A program made the position numbers and the translations under genes. Shown piece by piece: positions 46,170-58,934 of a DNA stretch of 64,000 nucleotides. Position 1 is the first letter of the stretch, and each line of letters starts with the position of its first letter. Location of the stretch: contig NC_081410.1 of the NCBI RefSeq assembly GCF_030272615.1, positions 128,455,640 to 128,519,639 on the forward strand, in the 5' to 3' direction. This stretch comes from Cryptomeria japonica (lineage: Eukaryota; Streptophyta; Pinopsida; Cupressales; Cupressaceae). The notes under the pieces were generated by a model. The model was not told the DNA's origin, made no database searches, and saw only the letters and a list, made by a program, of their open reading frames with translations.

Positions 46170-47370
46170 TTAGGCAATGTTGAGATATAAATAAAAAAAG
46201 GGTCTATCTTGCATAGATAACATTAATATAGAAGGATTGGCCAAATAGATTTTGATAGAATCAAAAGATTCTAGACACTCATCATCTAGTTTGAAGAACA
46301 TGTCTTTCTTTGACAAACGTATAAATGGAAGGGTATGATTTGATAATTGAGATAAATCTACGAATCGCCTGAATCTTGCCTTGCAAACTATGAAGCTATG
46401 AGATATTTTTAGGTGGAGGCATGTTAAAAATTGCATAAATCTTATTCATATCAACTTCACTTTTGTGATGAGAGACAATAAACCCTAAAAAAAATTTAAC
46501 ACCCACTCCAAAGACACACTTAAGAGGATTCAATGTCATATTATAGAGTTGAAGTATTTTGAAGATAAGATGAAGATTCTTGATATGATCTTGACAAGTC
46601 ATGAATTTTACCAAGATGTCATTGACATAATCTTCTAGAATATTGTGAATGAAGTCATGAAAGATAAGAGTCATCTCACATTGATAAGTTGATCCAACAT
46701 TGTTCAATCCAAATAGAATTACTACATAACAAAAAATATTTCGAGGGATTGTGAAGGTTGTCTTATATTGATCTTCTGGGTTAATAAGGATTTGATTGTA
46801 ACCTAAGAACCCATCCATAAGTAAAACATGCCCTACAATCAAATCAACAATTATTTTAATATTGAAATATAGAAAATCCGTCTTAAGAGAAGCCTTGTTA
46901 AGATCATGGAAATAATTGCAAAAATGAATACGATCATCAAGTTTACTAATGGTAACAATATTCGATATCCAAGGTGAGTAGTCAATAGGACAAATAAAAC
47001 CAACTTTTAGAATATTACCTATCTTAGTCTTGAATAACAAGGAAAATGTAGGATTCACCTTTCAGATCATTTGTTTAATAGGCTTAACATCGAGACATAG
47101 GACAATATTATGAACCAATACAAATTCATCAATGTTGACCATATCCTTATATGACAAGGCAAATATATTAAAATAATAACGCAAGAGATCAGAGTGTGAT
47201 TTAGAAAATTTTAGAGAAAGGAACTTTCCAATCTTAATATTTTTTTTAGAAGATTTTGGATCCATGGTAACATTAGTAGTATCCCCTTTAAGGAGAGTTC
47301 TATGGTCTTCAAGATGTAGTGCAAACATGCTTTCATCATCATGAGATAAATAATCCTCATCAAAATTCAT
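46170..47370 (-). pseudogene. Gypsy-C reverse transcriptase
   Basis: The 47370-47062 frame carries YYFNIFALSYKDMVNIDEFVLVHNI, the typical lead-in to Tat polymerase. The 220-codon frame 47058-46396 has GFICPIDYSPWISNIVTISK, IHFCNYFHDLNKASLKTDF, LLMDGFLGYNQI, TTFTIPRNIFCYVVILFGLNN and the active site LEDYVNDILVK, where YVDD has become YVND, so one catalytic Asp is lost. 46436-46170 continues with the thumb/connection (FVDLSQLSNHTLPFIRLSKK, FKLDDECLESFDSIK). It is interrupted by few frame breaks for its age. Confidence 0.85.
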
Positions 47371-48215
47371 AATGGGTTCTCGAAAGTGTGCTTGACTATT
47401 GAAATGATAAGGGAATTAGTGCTTATGATGATAAGAAGGGAGGTTAGTAAACAAACCAAACAATTATTCTAGAGATTCCTCTAAAGAGAAAACATCTAAA
47501 GAAACTTCATTAGAGTTTGTATTGCTTTCATTATACTCAGGATGAACAAGCTTAAGGGAGAGAGGTTTGGAAAAAATCATGTTGACAGTCAACTATGGTT
47601 TTGCCTTAGAGGGCGTGGTGTGATATCTAGTTCTAGTATTAGTGTGATGAGATTCAACCTCTATATGGATCCAAATACCTTTCTCATCAATCCCATGACC
47701 CATACCTCCATAGCCATATTTAGAAACAAGATCTTACCTTGACCCATAAATAAAGTCCCTGAGAGGTTGAGATTGGTGGAAGAAATGATCAACATGATAA
47801 TTATCATGCAACATTATAGATTCATAATCATTTTTCTTATCCATAGTGAACGAGATCTTTGGAATGTTCAAGTGGACTAGATTTACCTTGTATTCACTAA
47901 TGTAAGATTCAGTGAAACCTAAAGTTCCCCAATCATTGCCTAGACATGCATTTACTTTAGAAGGAGATTAATTAGAGGATAATTTAGTTGGAGATGAATT
48001 AGAATTTGAATCAGTAGGGGTAGACTTAGGACATTCTACTTTAAAAGGATCTTGTTTTTCAGAAGACTCTTCTTTTTGACAACTTTTTCTCAATATTCCT
48101 TTTTAGGGTAGACCATAGAAGTAGATGTCGACAAATTAGAAGATAGTGATGCAGTTTTAAAAATTAGGTGTAATTGAAGCCTAACCAACTATTACCATTT
48201 GACATAGACACATGG
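47371..48215 (-). pseudogene. Gypsy-C protease-RT linker, decayed
   Basis: Minus-strand fragments include FTMDKKNDYESIMLHDNYHV, LVSKYGYGGMGHGIDEKGIW (glycine-rich, as in the region before Tat polymerase) and a Ser/Thr/Pro-rich stretch (CPKSTPTDSNSNSSPTKLSS). No catalytic motif. The upper edge is the target site of X2. Confidence 0.55.
48211..48215. repeat. X2 target-site duplication, low copy
   Basis: CATGG here, TATGG at 54920-54924; one transition apart. Confidence 0.6.
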
Positions 48216-48216
48216 T

Positions 48217-49035
48217 GTCACGCCCTTCCATGTGGCCCAGAGGATTAAAACAAAATAAACAATAAAAAAGAGAATATTTTTTTTTTTAGAGACTACTTTA
48301 CACATGTATTGTGATATGTACAACAAGATGAATAATGATATACATTAACAAACTAGCAACCATCCTCAAGGCTCCATAATGATGCAACATAAGGTTGAAC
48401 ATCATCTATAACCCAACAAAGAACTATTATACAAATAACAACATTGTTCATTACATTGGTACAAGATACATATTACATTGCTAAAGATTATACATATGAA
48501 CATTAAATACATTATAATGGATCCTCAAGATACAAATCTTTAAGAGTTCCATGATGGGGTGAATACATGATTCTAGTACAATAATGTTACCTATAAAAAA
48601 TTTGAACTTTGAAAAGTCGCTCTCCTCCGCTTTTTCTCCTTTTAGCTCTTATCTCGGCCTTTTCAAACTCCTTAACTTTTGTCACGGAGTTCTCAACTTT
48701 TAGAACTGCATGATTGACTGACTAGCTTAGGGAAGTTTGTATAACACCACCACCTTTAGGAGGTCAAGCTTGTGGATACTTTCGAAAGAAGTTTGATGGT
48801 TATGAAATTGCCCAATCTCCTGACTCTTCGACACTCCTTGTGTTGTGGTGAATGTCCAACTCTCTTGAGAATTCTAAGGACACTTGGTGTATTTATGTCA
48901 AGTGGTTTTGGTACCTTGGATAGCAACACGAGTAATGGTACAGATAGGTTTCTCTTGAGTGCTGACATAATTGAATGGGGCTATCAGAATGATAAGAACA
49001 ACAACTTTTTGTCTCCCCTCCTCCCACCTCGTTGA
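48217..49035. other. Low end of X2, no gene
   Basis: AT-rich to mixed sequence. The open frame at 48772-49035 has no family resemblance and no codon-use support, so I do not call it. Confidence 0.5.
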
Positions 49036-49039
49036 TTTC

Positions 49040-49692
49040 CATGTCATGCATTATTTTTAGGAAAAAAATCAAGACAAGATTTGTGAAGTACCATCATTAA
49101 CGGTCTTTAAGCAATCCAAATATGAAAAAAGGTGGCAGCATGCGTTACTTCATTTGATGTTGTCATTCTTATGAAAAAAATCAAAGGTATCCAAAGGAGA
49201 AAATTATCGTCATATTTACATGCATTAGAATGGTCTTGTCTCATGATGATGAACTTCCTTTCCATAATACAAAGTTAAATTGGCCAGAGATAGAGAAGGA
49301 GGATATAGTCTGAGAGTTATGGTCTTTTGCATGGAAATCACAAATTGATTTCAGTGAAAATAGGAAAATGTCACCCTATTAGATAAGATTGCAGAACAAG
49401 ATAAGAATTATGAACAATGTCTGCGAGAAGAGATAACGGCAAGAAGAAACCCGAATAATTAACTTCGATAAAATGGTACGCCCAGTTGGAAGAGGTCCCA
49501 TATTGCAACCTGATGCCAAACCAGTACAGTGGCACATTCTTTTGAGCATGTCTGACTTTTTTCAAGCTATTATTTTTTATTAGGATGAATTCGAAGATAT
49601 CTTGTTGATCTTGGTCGAAGAAGAAGAAAAAGCATATGAGATCGACATGCGGATTGTAGAGTTGAACTCAGTACCTAATGATGGAGCCTGAA
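49040..49692 (+). pseudogene. Gene-like scrap of unknown origin inside X2
   Basis: Three short plus-strand pieces look more protein-like than their surroundings: VPSLTVFKQSKYEKRWQHAL near 49090-49150, HDDELPFHNTKLNWPEIEKE near 49252-49311, and DEFEDILLILVEEEEKAYEI near 49585-49645, which ends in a stop at 49692. The last piece follows a T-rich tract ending in TAG, as a 3' splice site would. I recognise no family. It may be a captured host exon set, an unrelated insertion (it has no counterpart in X1), or chance. Confidence 0.3.
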
Positions 49693-51735
49693 GGTCTTGT
49701 AGCCTTACCTGTTGTGAGGCAGTTTATATTTTGTGTTGCTCTTTAGGATTTTTATTTTGAAATGGTCATGATCAAGACCATTAGCTTTAGTAACCATTTC
49801 TTGGAAATGGAAAAGACAATAGGGTTATATCTATAAAGAGGTAGATTAGTTAATTTCAAGGGATCTTTTGGGAAAACTTTGTTTTTCTCATTGGAAAAAA
49901 AAATTCATGCATGTGATTGTCTGCTATTTTTAATATAGAAGAACTACTGGTGGCTTTTGTATATTCATAAGCTTTTAATTGTGGTGTATGGATGCTTTTT
50001 TTTCCTTTGAAATGGATGTTAGTTGGTGAATTTATGTTGAAATGGTGGATGATTTAAATTTTCAGTTGTCATGGAATATTAGCTATGAATGGTATTTCAT
50101 AGTGGCTTTATTTTAAAATTTGAAAATCTTGAAAATAGTAGTTAGTATTGTGATACCTTTACAAGTTTTCTGGTCAAAAGCTCTTTCCTTATTTACTTTC
50201 TGATTAAAAGCATATGAATTGTTGGTCTATTAATTGAAAATCATTAGAAGGTAGCTACCACCTTGTAAAATAAGCAGAGAATCAGTCAGTTCATATTTTG
50301 TTGGACTAGTTCAACTATGGTTACATTTGTCATCTCCATGGGCATGAGAATATAGAGTTAGGAGACAAATTTGTTAACCAACAAATAATAACTATCTTCA
50401 ATCTTTTTACGACCCTCCTCAAACATGCTATGGAAAGAGCCAAACCCATTGAGTGCGAATAGCACTCCACCCTACCATGTGGTACCATAAGGTCCACCCC
50501 CCTTGCTAGGAGGTACTAGCCAGACCCACAAGGTGGAAACAAACATACAAGGGTACCATCATGACTCACAAAATAATCGACAAAGCTCTACTTACATGAT
50601 ACTCACAATAGAATCCACAATACAAAACAAACAAGAGGCTCACAAAAGAATCAACAAGATAGATTACACAAGAGGCTCACAAAAAAATATCACAATAGAC
50701 ACGAACATTAAACTACCAACTTCCAGAGGCTCAAAACAAACCAAATGATAAAACATAACATAAAATACCACTAGGCAGCAATAGGAAGAGTGTCATCATT
50801 AGGTTGTCATGGGTTACCCTGGTAGGTCTTCACTAGGTCCCAGTCCCCATCCTGGGTTACCTTGGTGACCTCTCCTGACCCCCAACCCACATACATACAC
50901 TAGTGGACAACACCAACCTTTCATGGAGACAAGATTGGTGGAAGCCATTCCAGGCCCTTCTCTACTTACCCCAAACCTATACAAGCATTTGCGTGCAAAA
51001 GAGGCAACAAAATTATCTTTATTAATGTGAACTAACTACCCACCTAAGTTCATTAATTAGGTTATCACTTGATTACAAAACTCCCATTGAGTTACCCAAG
51101 CGACCATTTTAGGTCCCGACCCCCAATGAAAGACACCCCCGCTTAACATGTTCCTAGGAATCAAAATTCAACATAGGGTCTACGACATCCAAAAACATCA
51201 AAAGTCTAGACCTCACTACCATAGCAAGCTTGACTGGCTTGCTATAAAATGTTTCACCATAAGGAGGTTCAATGCAACATGGATAAAACAACTAGCATAG
51301 ATGTCATGCAAGACACTTAACTCAATACATTCCATGATGAAAAGAAAACATGCACAAAAGAACTCAAACATTGGCCTAGCCTCTAGATTACAAGGCATTT
51401 TAACAACATGACCATGTAGCCCATAATAATGGACAACAATCAAAGCAATTACAATGTCTCACAAGACAAGCATAAATGAATTCAACCTTTAAGTAATACG
51501 AAAGAGAACAATTTAACCTCTATACATCCATTAATTCAAAAATCATTAATTTCCAAAATTCCAAATTCAAATCATTATAATTCATTCTATTCCTATTAAT
51601 TTGTATGATTGAACTAGCATTTCATTATTCGATCATTAATGATAACATTATATATTATTACCGTTTACCATTATGATTAGATCAATAACAAATTTTAAAG
51701 AAAAGGTTTCAGATCTCAACGATAAGTATACATAC

Positions 51736-51817
<82 letters not shown>

Positions 51818-52703
51818 AAAATACAACTATTTACCCATTTTACCAATTAACATATTTTTTTTCAAATAATCAAATTGAAATAATCATAGTAAATCATACT
51901 AGCATATTTTTATTTAGATTGAAAGGAAATTTAAACATGCGAGAAGAAAGAACCTGAATTCCCTACCTTTTAAAGCTACCCAAAAAAGAAAACAGAGCAG
52001 ATGCAATTATTGCAAGGTTCCAAAACAGTGTTCTCCAATCCAGAATATTCAAGCAGTTCTCCCAAAATTCATTTTCCAAGAGCCAAAATTTTCCCCCAAT
52101 TTCTTCTACCAAAACCCCATAACTAGGAGAGAAAACCATATGTAGAGAAGAGAACCAAAAACTTCACGACAAAAGAACTCCTCCCTTTTCCAAAAAGCCC
52201 TCCCATAATAATAACCCTTTTAAAAAAAATGTAACTCCCACCATTATCAACATGCAAGGAATCTAATTAATTAATTGATAAATTTATTTACTTATGTAAC
52301 TCCCACATTCACATGCAATAATTATTTCTAAAAACAAATAAAATGATAATTATAATATTTAATGGACTAACTCATGAAAATGATAGAATACACCCCAATA
52401 TAAACTCCTTTTAAAATTAATTCCTAATAACACCATAAAATCCATAATTTATATTGAATTTTCCTTTTAATAAATTATTCATTTACTAATGTAATTAACT
52501 AAATAAAATAATGCACATTATCAACTATCTCAATTAATTACCCATTAATATTTAATTTCCTTTAAACTATTAATATTAATATTTTTGCTAATAAAATATC
52601 ACACTAACACAAGGGTAAGGGACTGGGACTAAACCACTCGGAATACTAACATGACTAACAAGGCTAATGACTAACAAGGGCAAACAAAATGATTCAAGGA
52701 TAC
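49693..52703. repeat. X1-like body of X2, no gene
   Basis: From about 50430 the sequence parallels X1 (11230 onward). It contains the microsatellite at 51727-51815 and A/T-rich tracts. Short ORFs are chance. 49693-50430 shows nothing I can name. Confidence 0.55.
51727..51815. repeat. (CATA)n-(TA)n microsatellite
   Basis: About five CATA units followed by about 65 bp of TA dinucleotide. Confidence 0.97.
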
Positions 52704-54251
52704 TGTTGGACACAATGGATCACCGAGAGGGGAGTGAATCAGTGATTTAAACACTTTCCCATCAAAGGGATATATCGACGACATATAAAACAAACAATGG
52801 GTAGATCGATTACTCAAACAATACAGACTGTGTGAAGGAGGAATAGTTTTTTGGAACAATAATACACACACATAAAAATTGCATCACATAACACTAGATA
52901 TACGAGGAAAACCCAATGTGGGAAAAACCTCGGTGAGAATAGTTGTTGGAGATCTTCTGTTCCAATCTAGCCTCACAATGAAAAAGATCTAATTATAATT
53001 TTAGGGCACCAACCCCTGATTTATGAGCACCAACTCAAAGGGGCTACAACCCCTACACTAAGCACCAACTTAGTGATCAAACTGATAGATTTCAAATACA
53101 GTGATGAATCCTTGTTACAAATAAAGTTTTGTAACTCTTATGTACTTTGTTCTACCGGTTTCACCTTTACCGGTCACTTTCACAATCTCTTTTGCTGCTC
53201 TCCCTTTTTGTCGGATCTCACACTCTGCTTAACCTTTTCTGCCTCTACTGGATCACACTTAACTTCTACAACATATCCATCGGTTCTAACTCTGTAGGTA
53301 TTCCTTCCCTCTGTATTCTTCACACACTCCACAGATATGAACACCTTTATTGGTTTCCTTCCTATTCTCTAGTATCACCTACACACATAGTCACTTAGAA
53401 TTTTCTTGTTTTGACTGCACACTTATCACCCTTCTTCGCACTCTCTCCTATTCAATCAGAGTCTCAAGTAGCCATATTTAAACTTGATCCTTCCCACCAA
53501 AACCAATTCAAACTTAAGGTGGTGGGTTTCTTCTTAGTGACCAAATTTGTCTTCAATCCGATCCAATCTTCCTTGGATCGATCACTTGCATTGAGAAAAT
53601 GAATATGTAAGCGTTTTTCATTTGTCCAATGCATGTATGCTAAAAATAGCAAACCTAACCCTTCTCTTCTGCTTTTATTTTTGTTGACCATATTTAAGAT
53701 CTAGTTTCTTCTTGTTTGAGGTCATCCTATAATCTAGTTCCATGCTTTGATCATGACACCAACAACTCTCTAATCTTCCTCTATCATTCATTATTCATCG
53801 AGCCACAAAACTTCTAATTTTCAATCCGCAAATCAAGGGGGACTTCATTAAATGCTTACCTATCCCTGCAACTACCTTGTCTCGATGATGCAAACACATA
53901 GACATCTCCCTTCTTGCCACTTGGCATCCATATGATAGACACATCGACATATGACCCACTCACCAATATAGGGTCAGTTCATACTTGTTCAACCAACAAA
54001 TCCTTCTACCAATACATACCCTCATCGGTATATCCAACACACTGAACATTTTCTCTTACTAGAAACACCACAGATCAGTAACTCACCTTATCCTCCAGTA
54101 TACTGCTTCCTTGTGATCGTGTTAACATTCTTCCTCTTCATCACAAACTGGCAGCTAGCCTTCATACATACCGGTTTCATGCGTTGTTGGTATTTACTTA
54201 ACATGCCAACACACTACTTCATATCACTTCTTACCGGTGATAATGCCAACA
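52704..54251 (-). mobile_element. Copia-F LTR nested in X2
   Basis: Low end TGTTGGACAC followed by CCGAGAGGGGAGTGAATCAGTG (reverse of the copia LTR end CACTGATTCACTCCCCTCTC), high end ...ATAATGCCAACA (reverse of TGTTGGCAT). Beyond it, TTGACATCAATGGAAACTC resembles the reversed sequence next to the copia-G polypurine tract (TTGGCATTGATGGAAACAC), so a short internal remnant may be attached. No TSD was found. ORFs inside are chance. Confidence 0.65.
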
Positions 54252-54919
54252 AACTCCTACTCACTGGTTGACATCAATGGAAACTCAATGACAATAGATA
54301 CCTAACTGGGGACTTGTTCCATAGGAATGATGATACCATGGGGTCTGACTATTATCTCCCTTTTTCTACTTTACCATTAGGTTGTAGAGAATGCTCATAC
54401 CTGAAGATTCAAGTGGAGTCTATGCTTGGTACCTACAACTGCATAAACAAACCGTTGAACATGTGTGTATAAACCATATAACATCACATCGTGAAAAGGG
54501 AATGGAAGCAATGTAGCTTTCCCATATAGAGCAGTGTAGATCTTTTCCCCTTCACCCAAAAACATCAGAGAAGCAGTGTACATTAATATGCATCGATAAA
54601 CACAAATAAATCATAAGTAATCCATCATAATTAACTAACTACTAAACATGGATAACATCTAATAAGAACATCATTATCAACATCATATCAATCCATCATA
54701 GAGACATATACATCCTCATTCACAATCATATAAAAACATCAAGAATTACATCACTATGGCAATGAAACAAAATCACAAATTATGAATATCACATAGGAAG
54801 CCAAAAGTCATAGACAAACATCACAACCGAAACCAAAATTGACCAACACCAAAATAAGGGTTGAACCACAGAACACAAATCACAAGGTTTGACAAGACAA
54901 AAGAGAGAGGGGCACTACA
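54252..54919. other. High end of X2, no gene
   Basis: Includes a possible short copia-F internal remnant at 54252-54380, then AT-rich sequence to the X2 terminus. No coding signal. Confidence 0.45.
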
Positions 54920-54924
54920 TATGG
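54920..54924. repeat. X2 target-site duplication, high copy
   Basis: TATGG; see 48211-48215. Confidence 0.6.
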
Positions 54925-55480
54925 CATCAGGATCAACTTTGATTGTAACTACTTGATTTCTAGAAAAAAACTTAACAAAACTATGAAGGGTAGATAAAAC
55001 TATTCCTAAAGAATGAAGCCAAGTTCTACCCAAAAGAAGGTTATATGGTAAATGTCCTGGGATGACATATACCAAGGATGGAATAGTAATCGATCCAAAC
55101 TTTAAAGGCAACCGAATAGTTCCCAAAGTAGTTTTACCAATGTTACCAAAACCATGAATGAATAGAGAATATGTAGCAAGAGAATTTCAATCCACCTTTA
55201 TTTTAGGTAATAAGTCTAGACAACAAATGTCAGCATTGAGCCGGTATCAACAAGAGTATGCTTAATACCAACACCATTAACATAGACAATTATCATTAAT
55301 GGATATGTCGAGTTTCTTACTTTCAAAGGTGAGAGTTCATGTGGATAGAATGTAATATTTGACATATCCACACAAGTATGATCCATCAATGCATTCACAT
55401 CTACAGGCCTAGCAGAAGATGACAACAAAATCTTATAAAGGGCTTCCTGGAGCATAAACTAGTAAACTAGAGAAATTTGA
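54925..55480 (-). pseudogene. Gypsy-C aspartic protease
   Basis: The minus-strand frame 55455-55216 reads ITFYPHELSPLKVRNSTYPL and NGVGIKHTLVDTGSMLTFVV with an intact DTG active site. After a frameshift, 55126 onward reads IRLPLKFGSITIPSLVYVIP, LPYNLLLGRTWLHSLGIVLS (the ILLGRxWL second motif) and VVTIKVDPDA. This is the Tat/Athila-type protease. The coding sequence then hits the X2 insertion; residues beyond it in the open frame belong to X2. Confidence 0.8.
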
Positions 55481-55722
55481 AGTAAATATCATAGTGAGAT
55501 CTTAGCTAGAGTAACATGAAGTTTCTCAATGAGATCATAATCACTAGGTTACTTATTGCAAGTTTAGTAGATTGAGGAAGATCTAGTTGAGAAGGTGATA
55601 AAGAGGTGTTATATTGATCAATGCTTTGCTTATTTTATCATGTGTTTTATGTATGGGCAATAGAGTTATAAGAAGTGTTTCTATATTGAGTAAATCTTGT
55701 GAACAAATTAGGATAATTACTT

Positions 55723-56010
55723 TCAAATGATTTTCCACAAATAGAAAACTTTATTTAGATATGGACTAGCCAAAGTCACATAAATGATAAGTCTCTTAGG
55801 CCTTTTAAGGGTAGGAGAGACAATGATAACATTCATGAGCTTTTTGTCCTTCAACCTGGAAGCAGAGTCTAGGTGTGGGTTGTGTTTAGTGGACTTACAA
55901 GTAGGAGACACCTCTAGGAAATCATCCAAGGCATCATCCAACATATCAAAGTCATCCTTTGAAAATACCTTATTGAATGCATTGAAACCTTTGACGACGA
56001 GATCCAACAT
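55723..56010 (-). pseudogene. Gypsy-C gag-side remnant
   Basis: A 95-codon minus-strand frame, MLDLVVKGFNAFNKVFSKDD then DDALDDFLEVSP, upstream of the protease where the gag-protease junction of a Tat element should be. No zinc knuckle is seen. Assignment rests mainly on position and strand. Confidence 0.4.
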
Positions 56011-58934
56011 AAGGAATTCACGTTGGGTTCACCAAAATGTAGAGGAGGGGATTCACCATCCTCAAGATGATGAGGTTTCAATAGGAAAATATCCCTTGAC
56101 TACCTCAATTTCATAGCACTCTTGCGAGATAGGGAAAATAAGATAGAAGAAAATAGCTTAAGAATGCTAACTATACTTGCAAACAAAAATTGTTAAATAA
56201 TTGGGATATACAAAGTGATTAAATATTTTGACTATAGAAATAGAAAGTTTGAGATATGTAGTTTTTACCATTAAATTTGTGAAGCCTCATCCTCGAATGT
56301 TGGTACACTATGAGGACGTCTATGCATTGCATTGTAGTCTATATGTGTAATGGTGAAAATTAGGGTCTCACCATAAAATATAATAAAACCACTATTTTTT
56401 CCTAATTAACCATTACATTGAAAGTGGAATGGACCTAATAGATCTAGGCTTGATCTCTCTAAGGAAAAATATCTCTGAAATATTGATTAGGTTCCACTTC
56501 TGTTAGGGTCTCTTTCTACATTGAATTGTGAAAATGTTGAAATTAGTGTAAATGGGTGAATATTGAAAAGATCAACATAAACAATAAGATACAATCATCA
56601 TAAAGAGAGACCGACTTGGATCTAGACAAAGATGAAGATTCATATCTACTCCCCAAAATTGAGCTTGAACTATCGGGACTGTGGTAGTGGTCGCCTTGGT
56701 CCTAATTTTTTTCTATCAAAAGGGGAAAATTGTTTGGAATATGGGTTTTCCTAGGTCAAACCCCGATTTAGGAATTAACCTTGAATGAAATAATGCAAAT
56801 AATGAAATAAATATTGGAGACATATAACTTAGATCTACAATTGTTGATGATGATCCTTTGTTCTTTGATTGTAATCACATATGTTGTATGAAATGGCATG
56901 GACATGACAAAACCCTAATCACACACAGATGCTTGCATATGAATGATGTAATTTTACTCCACAATGGTTAAATGATGAATATGTAGCCTTCAAGATCTAT
57001 GAAAATGCTTTATGACGAATGCTTCACGGATGCAAGAGTGCTAGGAAATTGATTACTAGGAGTCTTATATTTGATAGATGAAATTAGGTTGATCAAATGT
57101 CTTTATATAGAGGTGTCTAGGTAAATTACTGATTAGGTAGATCTCCAATGGTCATGCAAAGTCATGGGGATAAATTCCCACTGTGGAGATATGACTCCCA
57201 CACCAATTCAAATTTGGGCCCATTGAGAGGGACCAAGGCACTGGGCATCATGGTGCTTTTGCAAAAGGGACCAAGATAAGGCTGGGGGGGGTGGGGGTAC
57301 CTCACTAGGGGACCCACCAATGGGTGTTCATGGCATCAAAACTGGAGAATAGGCACAAAACGGACCTAAACAGGTGATGAGGATAGGAAACGCTAAGGTA
57401 GGGCACAAACATGAGGTGTAAATTGGCCCGATGATAATTTACAACACTACAATATGTGCAAAGAACAAAAAATGCTATAAATAGCACCAACAAGGTCTTT
57501 ATGCACCACACACCTATCCACCACCTACACACACTAAGACAAGGAAAATTATTGGTGTTGTATAGGGGTTTGCCTCAATCAAACCCCTATTTTGGTGTTT
57601 TCACCTATATGGATAGCCAAATGGATAGATTGGATTAAAAAATAGATTGGATAGTAGAAACAATGTCCACTTAATAGAGGAAAACCCCTATTACTAGAGA
57701 TAAAATAATAAACAATTAAATGAAAATAGATAATACATGGACTTAGAGATTAATGATCAAGATCATATAACAAAATATAAGATATGAGATAAGAGAGTGT
57801 TATACATGAAAGGCCCTCTTGAGATTATAGACGTGATTGTAAGAAAGAAGGCTCGACTACTATGATATTGTGGATATATTTTTCTACAAATTTTCTTTTA
57901 AGGAGAGAAGATGGGAGAGAGCTTGAGACCAAATATCGAGATGATTAAAATGAGGGAAAAAGATGATTTTTGTTGCTTGGAATGGGCAAGAATAGAAATT
58001 TCAAGCATGCCCACATGAAGGAAACTTGTCGAAAGAGGTTTGATGGAGAATATACCTATTTGAATATAAAATATTTTTGGGATGTTTGTGTAAGGAAATT
58101 AAGTAGCATAAAAAATTCCTACCCCATCCTTGAGAGAAGGGTAATGCAATTTTTTTTATAGATCCTTACAACAATTACAAAAACTTAACAAAAATAAACA
58201 TAAATAACATAAATACCACAACACAATGATTTATGCAGCAAAACCCTTTCAAGAGAAAAACCCCACACTCCATAAGCCACCTAATATATTATTTAGAAAT
58301 CAACAACAGATTACAATATACTTGTAGAGAAAGTTTCTTATAGGATTATCACTACAAAGATCCATAGGCAACTCAATAGCTATTAGACTCTTCAAATACA
58401 TCACAATACTTAGCCATAATACAATGCCCTCATAAAATAGGGTTTCCTTCTAGAGAAAAAAAAGCACACAAAATATCCATTGTTAGATCTATGACCTAAT
58501 GGTAAATGATTAGGATTTACAATTTCAAATTTTAGATAAAAGGTGGCTTTGAGGGTGTTGCCCCCGAAATTGCAAGGGGGGTGCCCTCCCATTGCAATCC
58601 CCCATTCTCATTTATCAACAATAACCTTTTATTATTGCAAGGTTGAGTGTAATATCCATCCCATTTTTTCCCCTACTTTACACATTGTTGGCATGGTTTT
58701 GGTTAAGATGCATCACTTGGGCGTTCGGATGTGGATCTCTTTGTGATGCTTTGATCTTGTCTAATGCTTCCTTGTTTCTCTATGTGACATGTGTGTTTTA
58801 TTTATTTCTTTGATACATTTATATGATGGTGATGGTCTAGAAATCTAATGGACTCTATGTAATAATTTATTGTTTCCTTGATATGAGTGTTTCCTATTGT
58901 GTACCTAGTTGTGGAACCATTGTGATACTGTCTT
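56011..58934. other. Unassigned; probable decayed LTR sequence
   Basis: No coding region recognised. Two similar phrases, GGAAAATTGTTTGGAATATGG near 56725 and GGAAAATTATTGGTGTTGTA near 57543, each followed by a TCAAACCCC motif, may mark ends of one LTR. A TATA-like CTATAAATAG on + is at about 57475-57485. A G/C-rich run lies at 57275-57300 and a small GC-rich block at 58555-58605. The gypsy-C 5' LTR should lie here. Confidence 0.4.

Larger units (their letters stand above)
48216..54919 (-). mobile_element. X2: LTR-type insertion in gypsy-C, related to X1
   Basis: Ends are TGTCACGCCC on the low side and GGGGCACTACA on the high side, inverted LTR-type termini like those of X1. The flanks form a 4-of-5 TSD, and gypsy-C protease/linker coding sequence lies on both sides. 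It shares ordered blocks with X1 (near 50476 and 51045). No coding domain of its own is recognised. It contains a gene-like scrap, an AT microsatellite and a nested copia LTR. Confidence 0.65.
33118..56010 (-). mobile_element. Gypsy-C: Tat-like Ty3/gypsy element, interrupted twice
   Basis: On the minus strand: gag-like remnant (56010-55723), protease (about 55480-54920), protease-RT linker (48215-47371), reverse transcriptase (47370-46170), RNase H (46126-45620 and beyond), a second RNase H-like segment and zinc-finger/core integrase (45087 region continuing 34140-33118). The interruptions are X2 (48216-54919) and gypsy-D (34141-45081), each with a TSD and with C's coding sequence continuing on the other side. 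Sequence style (FALSYKDM, VTHKAIKGQ, YFNGSR) fits the Tat lineage. LTRs not located. Confidence 0.75.

Noticed and set aside
48772-49035. 87-codon ORF in X2 as a real gene
   Set aside because: No domain, no family resemblance, equally open on the other strand; left unassigned.
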